DNA of 64,000 nt from Nageia nagi (taxonomy: Eukaryota > Pinophyta), in the NCBI GenBank assembly GCA_050084985.1, contig JBITNC010000001.1, positions 2,170,001 through 2,234,000 of the forward strand, read 5' to 3'. This document shows, piece after piece, positions 55,631 through 64,000 of the stretch (position 1 is the first letter of the stretch; each line of letters opens with the position of its first letter). Both the position numbers and the translations under genes were made by a program. The notes below the pieces were generated by a model that saw nothing but the letters and a program-made list of their open reading frames with translations, was not told the DNA's origin and searched no databases.

Positions 55631-57359
55631 GAACTCAATTATATTCATTATTGAAATATATTTCACATTTATTATATATATGGAAATCTACCTAACTTAT
55701 AATAAATGTGAAATCTACCTAACTTAAAAGGTAGGTGGATAATTACAAAATAGATGCTAAAGATAAATGCCTACAAAAAGGTATAAACACCCATCCGTTA
55801 TCTTTATATGATGGGTTGCTGACCTTGAAAATCACTAGTAGGCAACATGCAAGGGGCACTTCAGCTTGATCCTGCAAGAAGATTATCACTGTTGGTCTCT
55901 GCTAGGAGATTACAAAAGTTGAAGGATTGGTCAATGAGGGGCCCGCGTTGACCAAGTCATCACCAAAAGTTTAGGTCACCCTATAACATCCACTTTGAAA
56001 TCGACAACTCAATTTTCTGGCCCAGCAATAGGTGAATCAAGCAAAGCCAATCAGCCAAACTTGACTAAGTCCTATATTTGGCGATCCACACACTTTTATC
56101 CAGTCACGTGTGAAAAAGCAAAGGTAGGCAATTGCAGAGTTCAGCCTATAATAGACCGGAGTATGGTAGGTCCCCATTAAATCTCATAAATTAAGGTTGG
56201 AAAATTGATTTTTCAGTTCTCTTATTGTATTTGTTGTTTTGTATCAAACTTTTGGGCAACATAAATTTGCAATCCTGAAGTAGTTTGCCTTTGGTTGCTT
56301 GTATTTAGTTGTTCTGTTATTGTGGAAGCTGTGAATCATTGCAAAAATCTCAATGGAGAAAATTATTTGATCAAGAAAGATGGAATTATGATTTCCCTTA
56401 CTTCCTTCAAAGGGCAAATAAAGACCTCTGCGATATTAAGAGGAAGTTTTTTTTTTCCAGAACTAAGGTACATGATGAAAATCATGATGAAAGAAAGCTT
56501 TAAACTTTAAAGAAACAAAAGGAATGTGGTTGAGATTGATAATCTCACCATTATTACAATCCAATCTTTAAATCACAAATCTAACTAGAATAGATGTTTG
56601 AATACTATCTTAACATAGTAGACACCATTTATACGAATCAAAGACTCTAACCAAATCAACCTAATCTATTCAAGATTACTTTTTAACTTTGTAAGTATTT
56701 GTCAAACTTGTAGAGTTTGACTACTATGGTTTCCTCTGCTTCGTCTAGTGACTATATTGTGTGAATGTTGCTCATGTAAAACTTAAGCAAATATGCCTAA
56801 AAGTAATTTTTTAAATTTTATTTTTGGTACCACTAGGATGTTTTCTTTGGGGTATTCTTCCATCCCCTTGTTTGTTTTCTTTCTAATTTTTCTTCGTTGG
56901 GATGTATATCAAACTGTTGATTGTGAGACTCCAAATTTTCAATCAATTCCTTTCCCTGAAGCCAAATTTCAAAGGACCTCTTGTGAAATATTTTCAGGAG
57001 AAAGCATCCAATATTATAAACCATTTAGGCTGCTTTAGATTTTGGATATTAGATTCTTTGTTTCTTTTTCCACAAAGCTTAATGCAACCTTTAGATCTTT
57101 CTTATATCTCTTGAAGGTATCTTGAGCTTTGAAATATTTTCTAATTCACCAATTACATTGGTCTAATATGAGGGCTTCCTCTTGCCCATGGAAGGGGAAT
57201 CAACATGATTCTTGGGAAAACTCTTGTTCCTGCATTCCTCAACTCTCATAAAGAAGGCTTACAAGTGTACCCAAACGCGTAACATATAGAAATTCAGAAT
57301 TGAATTAGGGTCTAATACTCACTTATGGCATGGAACTCTTCCTCAAAACAAGTAGAAGG
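55631..57359. other. mostly unassigned; possible HSF fragment
   Basis: A small inverted pair (CACATTTATTAT / ATAATAAATGTG) flanks direct repeats AAATCTACCTAACTT at about 55660-55725. At 56365-56435 a frame reads WNYDFPYFLQRANKDLCDIK, which resembles the end of the heat-shock-factor DNA-binding domain (W..A-YFL..-K-LLCDIKR). It is isolated and short. Nothing else is recognised. Confidence 0.3.
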
Positions 57360-57860
57360 TGTTATGCCCGAACGACACACCTCAAAATAGAAGATTTTGG
57401 GGACCCTATTTTTGCAAATTTGACAACACGATTTTAAGCAAGACAATGAAGGGGAACGATTTGGATGACAGAGGATTGATCATGAGTGTTTTGAAAGAGA
57501 GGATATTGCTCAAATTGGTGCACAAAGGCTCTTCATGGGACGTTGTGAGATGGTTCAATGTGCTAGACTATCAATTTTGGAGCTTTTAGGATTCTTAACT
57601 CCAAAGAATGACGTTTCTAAGTAGTGAGCATAGTTTTGAAGTTTGGCCAAGTGCAAAATGGGAAATTAAGTTACTTTGCTCTTGAAAATGGTCAAGGGAT
57701 GAAGAGATACACATATTGAAATTAAGGCTTGATAGCATGAGATTGTAGAAAAGACAAAATGAGGTGTATTTGGGCTTGGAACTTTTTGAAAAGGATCAAA
57801 GATGCTTCCTAAGCTCGGTGCGCTCTGCGTAGTGTTCCTGATGATATGCTTCAAAGATCA
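57360..57860 (+). mobile_element. 5' fragment of a family I-like LTR
   Basis: It starts TGTTATGCCCGAACGACACA, then CCTCAAAATAGAAGATTTTG and GGGACCC, and resembles 46749-47250 for a few hundred bases. It breaks off near 57860 where a minus-strand element begins. Confidence 0.45.
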
Positions 57861-60160
57861 TAATAATTTTTGCTTTTTTTTTTTGCAAATGAGAGGACAC
57901 TCAACACACTATTTACACTATAGTACAACCCCAAGGGGCTTAATGTGTAATTGATACCCCTCTCAAAAATCTTGTTTTGGTCTCCACCTAAAGGAGTGCA
58001 CTGTATGTTTTGATCCCCATATAGCATGCCTCTAGGATGAATGGATGATTGTAGTAGAAGTCTTGAGTGCATCCATGAGAATGTATCGTGCGTACATGAA
58101 GCACTAATCTTTATGAAAATCCTTTGAATGAAATGATATAAGCTATTAATAAGAACAAGCAAAATACTTTCTTTCATGGGAACCTCAAAGTAAGGAGTAT
58201 CATCTATTATGCATGTTGTTGGTATACCACTTTTGTTTGCGACTACCATATGACCTTGACTCTCGCCATCTACAACCTCCTCTCCACCAAAAGACCGGAA
58301 GTATGAGCATCTGGGCATAAGGAGAGTCGGACTGTAAGGTCTGAATCTCTAGGAGTCCAATTCAAGTTTTGATATCACCAGTTCAGGTTTTTCCAACACA
58401 TATCTAGGTTTCATCTCTATTTTTTCATCTTCATGTATCAAGAAGTAATGACCAGTGATATCATCAATGCCTATAACTTGATATTCTTCTATGTATGCCC
58501 ATTCTTGCACATGAACAACAAGAGCATATCTAATATCCTGTTGTGACAATTCTTGAGCCTAGATAAACAAGGAATCTTCTATATCATCAATCTCTAAGCC
58601 AAGAGGCTCATCCATAATGGGCTTTTATTCTAGTTCACCTTGGTTTTCATTCTTTAGTAGCAATGAATAGTCACTATGGATGATAGCAACATCTTCAAGT
58701 TGCCCTTCATCCTGGCATATGGAATTATTTTCAAAGTATACACTATGAGTTCAACTCTTGATCCGTTTTATCTCTATTATTGTCTCCTTCCAGTTGCAGT
58801 TTACTTAACCAATTATTTGATCCCGAGCAATCAGATAGATCTTCTTTCAATTCTTTGAACTCCAACTCTGGAAACAACTCTACTGAAGGTGATCAATCCA
58901 TCGTATCTCCACTCACATGTGGGGTCGATGATTCATTTGTTCTCACACTTAGGTCTTTAATAGCATGTAGCTCAAAGAGTGGATTCTCAACATCCAACTT
59001 GTCATCCATTTTAAACAATGGGTTGTCCATAAATTGATAGTTATCTTCATGCTCCCACCGGGGAATCAGCTCATGATTAAGTTTGTCATCAACACTCTTT
59101 TCTTCCCACATCTCTTTATTTAACTGATCTCTTGAAGAGGGATAAGTGATGGAATCATCTGCAAAGGCCTCTTCATGTAAGGATCCCATAGAATGATGAT
59201 TCACCTTGGAAGAGCCATCATATTGTGTGTCTGACTCCTTATGTCCATTCTCTTCCTTGTCTTCATCCACTGGGAGGGTAAGATATTCATGTTCTTTGAA
59301 GACATGTATTCATTCTTTACCAAATATGGCGGAGACAAAACTTGAAATATCAAGCACGCAGATGTCCACAAAATACAAAAACGGTGATCCCATAGGATGC
59401 ATGGGAACATTCTTTAAAATACCCATCATTTGAAAGTACCATCAACACCTATTGTGTCCTTCTCATCTGCTACTAATGGGACAAATCCAACATCCTTACA
59501 AGCTTCATATGTCATCAACTCCATTCTGAAGCTTACTGTACAATTGGTAAACTTTTTGTCCTTTAGGCACACAGTGTTGTAAATTCATGCCTTTGAGCTT
59601 CTTGAGCATTCTCTTCTTCATATTTTGGGTCAAGTAGTTCTTTTGGTTGTGATGCCATGGGTGAGAAGTTTTCTTTAGGGTACTCATCCTTAGCTTCATC
59701 ATCGTAATGTCTCTCCACTCCCATCTGGTCGGGTTCATCCTCGAAGAAAAATTCAAAGGCAAGATCTGGGTCTAATATGTCTTCACATGTGGGTTCGGTT
59801 GTCCTTCGATCTTCCTCACGGGAGTGGTTATTGACATCTTTTTCACTATCTTCCTCTCCATTTTTTGATGGCTCAATAGGTGGGGGAAGATATTCTATCC
59901 AGAGGAATCCCCATTCCTTGCTAAAAAAGATCGAGCAAGCATCCTTACATGGCACATCAATTACAAAGATATCCAATGAATATTGTTTTTCTTATCCTAT
60001 GGCTCGTATATAAAAATTGTTCAACACTCCTACTATTCATACATCGCCATCAGAACATCTAGAAATTTTGTTGTAAGGTTTTATAGTAAGACCAGCTCCA
60101 CGACATACCGTAGATGACATAAAGCTCCATTTGGAATCAAGATTTACCTTACAACCATGA
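57851..60160 (-). pseudogene. acidic 3' ORF of RT-less retroelement, copy 2
   Basis: Minus-strand open stretches 59976-59563, 59270-58893, 58549-58349 and 58318-57851 continue one another. They show CEDILDPDLAFEFFFEDEPD, long Asp/Glu-rich parts (DQLNKEMWEEKSVDDKLNHE), DIRYALVVHVQEWAYIEEYQ, KPRYVLEKPELV and PRCSYFRSFGGEEVVDGE. The same landmarks are at 14549-15769 on the + strand. No enzyme motif is visible. It stands where reverse transcriptase would follow protease in an autonomous element. Confidence 0.55.
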
Positions 60161-60185
60161 AAGATTTAGTTTTCGGGGGACAATT

Positions 60186-60611
60186 CTATAGAGAATGAAG
60201 GGATTGGTGTGCGTCTTTATTTTGAATAGACTTTTTGAATGGGAAAGGATTGAGTTGCTCATTCACCTTGCTATCTTCACCACCTTCACATACATTGAGG
60301 CTCGAGGGATCGAAGAGGTCCAAGGAATGGACCCATTTTTTACCCAATCGGATTGGAGTTGGGCATATATCCTTTGTTATGTCTACCACCACGAAGTCCA
60401 GAGAGCTTTCCATTTCTGACCCCATGGCTTGCACACAAACATTCTCTACTATTCCAACCATCTGTGCATGGACATGTTCCTGGAGGCCTAGGATTCGGAT
60501 GGGAATGAGTTGAATTTCACGACAGGTGGCAATTGTTATGAGATTGCGATTGCAGCGAGTATCTACCACACAATTATGAAATTGTTTTCCTTTAAGGCAC
60601 AAAGATATCAT
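60186..60611 (-). pseudogene. retropepsin-like domain with DTR in place of DTG, copy 2
   Basis: The 141-codon open frame begins MISLCLKGKQFHNC and reads VVDTRCNRNLITIATCREIQ, then IRILGLQEHVHAQMVGIVEN and SSLDFVVVDITKDICP. This is the layout of a retropepsin-like fold: strand, active-site loop, flap, and hydrophobic VVDI-type strand. The active-site glycine is Arg (GAT ACT CGC). The + strand copy has GAT ACT CGT at the same place. It follows the gag-like ORF after a stop and shift. Confidence 0.6.
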
Positions 60612-60617
60612 GTTTAG

Positions 60618-61440
60618 CTAATGCTCTTTCTTCTCTTCTTGGATAACTTCTTCTTTCGGGCTCAACTCTTGTAGCATGAGACATTCAGCCTTATAATTTA
60701 ACTCTTTATGTTGTTTTCTCTGGAACACTAGTTGGAATTGAGCAGGCTGTGGAGGAGGTGCATGGGCACCATGTTCAGGTCTTCTATTTATCATTTGTTC
60801 TTTCTTTAGATGTTCTACATCATCTCTTAATTCCCACAAGGCACCCTTTATTCGATCCAATTTCTCATCTTGCATGCGTTGCATGAGTGCATAACTTCGT
60901 CTCCACCATCTTTCTGTAGAACATTCAAAAATGTCAGACCTAGGAGTATCGGGTGAGTTTGGAAGATTTTTAGGATCATCAGAGATGGAATAAGCTGCTT
61001 ATATTGGTGCAACTTGATCGGTTGTGTGCTTCCATGTGTTGGATTGATGTTGTCATGTTGGTTGCATTGGCCATGATTGTTGTTTGGAATTAATAGCTTG
61101 AACGAGTGCTTGTTGTAGGACCTAATTTAAGTCAGCAGTCCCAGGGTTGAATTCAAATATGCCTGGTAACTTATGTGAGGTGGTATATATGTAGACGAAG
61201 CATATGGTTGTCCTTGACAGTTCCCTGGTACACTTGCCAACCACCATGGTGTGGTTGCCATGATTGTACAATATGATGGTTATGGAAACCATCAAAGAAT
61301 GTGTCTCCAGGACTTAGAGTGTGTGCTTGCGGTGTTCTGGAGAGAAGGGCTTGGATCTCTTGTTTGGTGTATGTATTTACTTAAAGGACCCAAGTAAAAA
61401 AGAGGAACAATTCTTATGAGATACAAAGATAGTTCAAGCC
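60618..61440 (-). pseudogene. gag-like ORF of RT-less retroelement, copy 2
   Basis: Read from the PBS on the minus strand the sequence gives TPSKQEIQALLSRTPQ-like and QPHHGGWQVYQGTVK pieces near 61370-61190, then DIFECSTERWWRRSYALMQR and DEKLDRIKGALWELRDDVEH with LKKEQ (60930-60800). It ends LSPKEEVIQEEKKEH at 60618. A coiled coil is likely in 60880-60790. The + strand copy shows the matching leader, Gln-rich part and LKKEQ. No capsid or zinc-knuckle motif is visible. Confidence 0.5.
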
Positions 61441-61441
61441 C

Positions 61442-61457
61442 TCCTTCTAGCACCAAT
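61442..61457 (-). other. primer-binding site
   Basis: On the minus strand TGGTGCTAGAAGGAGG lies a few bases inside the LTR edge at 61463 and corresponds to TGGCGCTAGAAGGAG at 11014. Confidence 0.6.
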
Positions 61458-61462
61458 TTATG

Positions 61463-64000
61463 CTGGGGGCTTTTTCTTTCCTAACTTGCTAATGGGCAAA
61501 TGAGCTTGCAAGGTTTGTAGAAAGACACCAACACCTTAGTGATAGGGCGTGACCCCTACCCACCATCAAAGGTCTCGTGATGGGGTGTGCGAGAGGTTGC
61601 TCAGGAGACTGGTTGAGATGTTTGAAGCTGTTCCCAACTCAAATATCATTTGTTAATCAAGGGCTCAAAGGGTCCTTGTCTCTAGGAAGTGATTGTTCTT
61701 CAAACAAAATAAAAAAGGTGGGTTGCGAAAGCTGCGCAAAAAAATGAAAAATAAAGAAAAAGATCGAGTAGACAATGATATGTAAGTTCAACACAAAAGT
61801 TCAATGATCTCGCCAACTAGTACAGGTTTTAAGAGTCAACTCACATAGGCTTGTCATGGGTTCCACGCACTTCGTGTCCGACTTGCTAGTCAACAACACG
61901 AATGACCTAACAAGAGGAGCTTGACACTAAGGCGATGAGGATAAATAGTGAGTCGTGGGTAGAGCTTAGATGTGCGAGTGAAGTTCCTATTCTAAGCGAC
62001 ATATGGGAGCCATCTCAAAGTGTACAAGTCTATAATGCAAACTATGAATTCTTAAACAATCATATACTTCTTGCGATACTTCTAAAAATGTTCAAGCACT
62101 CTTTTGTCCACCTTAAGCAAGATTTACAAAATGCACCAAGTATTCAAGACAGCATAAGATAGTAACAACCATTCACATTAATAGTTCCAAAATGAGAGCA
62201 TTCACTATTCAATTGCTTGGAATATATCACATTCACAAATTGAGAGAACTTGCAAGCTTGAAAGTATTAGGTAATTTATCCAATTTGCAAAATGTCTAAT
62301 CCCTTACAAATGAGCCCAAATGGGCTATACATAGTTTCTTTGGCAATCCTAGATGTTGCCCTAACCCTAATTCCAAAATACGAGAAAATACACATTGTTC
62401 AATCACAGATTGCCACATGGCATTACAAAGTTTCTTCCAAACTCATGGGAGCAAATCCTCATCCATCACGAGTTTGGGAATTGAATAATAAATATAATAA
62501 TAAAGTTTTTCATCAAAATAAACATCATGTTCTTGAAAATAAAAATAAACTTGCAAATTTTGACTAAGATGACGGTGGGCCCAAAGCCATAACTTGTCCC
62601 TCGAAATCCTCATCCAAGAATTTCATTGAGTTCCAATCCACGCAACATCTCTGACATCTTCGGCCCATTCTCAGCAACACAACATCCAACTTCTGCAATT
62701 AGACTATGGATCTCAATGGAAGTAGTCATGATGCTCAAGTAGATGATGGGATTCTCCATGAGTGATGCATGGGTCTTCTAGGGATAAGGCCCCCCAACGT
62801 TGTTTGTCTTGTCCCCTAATTCTTTGTGCAATCCCTAAGATAAAATGGGACGGATTCCAAACTCAAAAACTAGTCTTCTTCAATTTTGGCGCAAGTGTAG
62901 AAAAGGAATGCAATTTGTATTTGAGAAAATGAGGTCTTCAAGCTTGAATTTATGGCTGGATTTGGTCTCCAAGAAAACCCCAGTCGGCTAGGTCAAAGGG
63001 GGAAAACGCATCTTAGCCATCCAACTAGCCGATCTTGGGATGTGTGTCTGCATCAAATTTCATGTTGAGTTGGGCAAGACCAAATGTGGGGGTTCCAAGG
63101 CACCTTCAAGCTTGGCGCATGCCTAGAAAAGACAAGATTTTGTCTTTCTGGATCATACGCCAGCCTTGGGGATGAATGCTCTTTCCAAGTTGGCTTTCCT
63201 TGATCCTTGCTCGTTCAACTTGACCCTGAAGCTCTTCCTAAGACATGTTCTTGCCTGATTTTTGCTCTTTCTGGGGTCTAGGCTCGTCAATTTTGATCTT
63301 TAAGCTCGACTTGGACACTCCCCAAGCTTGGCGCATGGTTCAAAAAGTAACGTTTTTGTCTTTTGGAATCATGAGCCAGTCTCTCCAGCCTTTCCAATTT
63401 GAGCGCATGATTCAAAAAGACAAGATTTTGTCTTTCTGAGGCATGCGCCAGGTTGTAGATGGCCAAATTTGTCTTTTTGTGAGTTCCTACTTCTGTGCCT
63501 TAGCCAAATTTTCATGATTTTCTCCTCCTAAAGGCTTCGTGGGTCTAGTGCACGATTTAAAAAGTCAAGATCCTATTTTTTGAAATCATGCGCTAGCCCT
63601 TCTGGAGTTGTTGGAGCTGATCTTGGGGTTCGGGCTTCATGCCTTGGCCAAATTTTGTCTTTCGGGTGAATTGGAAGCCTTTCTAGGTTGGGCGTATGGT
63701 TCAAGAAGGCAAGATTTTATCTTTTTGAGGCATGCATCAGCCTCCTGGATGCTTGGGTTTGACTTCATCATTCTCGAACTTGTTCTGTTCTTCCTCCCAG
63801 CTTGATTGTATGGTTCAAAAAGACAAGATTTTGTCTTTTGAAATCATGTGCTAGCCTTGAAATGCCTTCTACTTGTCTTTTCCGAGCTTGATTTTGATCT
63901 AGTCTGCTCCTTGCCCTTGGCGCATGCTCAAAAAGACAAGATTTTGTCTTTTACCAATCGCATGATTCAAAAAGACAACATTTTGTCTTTTGAAATCATG
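61463..64000 (-). mobile_element. 5' LTR of the minus-strand RT-less element, incomplete
   Basis: The LTR begins (+ strand) TGCTGGGGGCTTTTTC beside the PBS and has not ended at 64000, so it is longer than 2.5 kb. On the minus strand CTATGTATA (62334-62326) is followed by the palindrome GCCCATTTGGGC (62325-62314) and TCATTTGTAA (62313-62304), the expected promoter and start region. The U3 part carries the palindromic units at 63115-64000. I do not find the other LTR of this element in the window. Confidence 0.5.
63115..64000. repeat. eight palindromic units in an LTR
   Basis: Units are at 63115-63161, 63331-63377, 63403-63449, 63548-63594, 63691-63738, 63803-63853, 63920-63952 and 63960-64000. 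The full form is GCGCATG, then TTCAAAAAGACAA, a GAT centre, TTTTGTCTTTTGAA and ATCATGCGCC, so each is a nearly perfect inverted repeat of about 20 bp per arm. Spacing varies from about 40 to 215 bp, and non-palindromic gene-free sequence separates them. The array continues past the window end. Confidence 0.85.

Noticed and set aside
46194-64000. C-terminal NEDD1 coiled-coil exons
   Set aside because: I looked for the conserved helix near the C-terminus on the + strand after 46193 and found nothing convincing; it must lie beyond the window.

Overview
The window is nuclear DNA from a seed plant with a very large, repeat-rich genome. A gymnosperm (conifer, cycad or ginkgo type) is most likely. 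The reasons are a conserved plant gene whose exons are split by an intron of about 38.5 kb, many layers of nested and decayed LTR retrotransposons, and intron fragments of PPR genes. The species cannot be named from the sequence alone.

The only host gene I can support is NEDD1 on the + strand. It encodes the WD40 protein that targets the gamma-tubulin complex. Five internal exons are present: 5167-5424, 5659-5763, 6514-6579, 6902-7123 and 45618-46193. All are phase 0 and together give 409 codons. The first exons lie before the window, and the C-terminal coiled-coil exons lie after position 64000. So 7124-45617 is one intron, and 46194-64000 is the start of another intron of at least 17.8 kb.

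1-5166 holds a PPR-derived repeat, an LTR of family G split by a solo LTR of family A (TSD TTTGA), and a dead LINE. 7399-7616 is a foldback element. 10180-15769 is a + strand retroelement with gag-like, protease-like and acidic ORFs and no reverse transcriptase, invaded by another element ending in an LTR G. 16098-37895 is best read as one old minus-strand Ty3/gypsy element: 3' LTR 16098-17345, gag and protease at 27991-25661, PBS at 28003-27992, and 5' LTR 28006-37895. It was later invaded by a solo LTR (TSD TATTG), by minus-strand elements at 18.7-25.15 kb, and inside its 5' LTR by a young Ty1/copia element (28402-37112, TSD AACAC, LTRs differing at 2 of 489 sites). 37896-45617 holds an LTR-like repeat region, PPR and paladin gene fragments, another LTR G split by a solo LTR A (TSD GTTTG), and ordinary intron sequence.

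After the last exon come a roughly 2.1 kb solo LTR (46749-48853), a minus-strand element with unfamiliar ORFs (50739-53834), a second copy of the 23-25 kb LTR and ORF start (54317-55630), and a second, minus-strand copy of the RT-less family (57851-61463). The 5' LTR of that copy runs off the window and carries palindromic repeats.

The most interesting signals are five 3'-UTR hairpins with compensatory changes in the copia element, an RT-less retroelement family whose two copies share an altered protease motif, and a TATA-hairpin-TCATTTGTAA arrangement recurring in unrelated LTR families.
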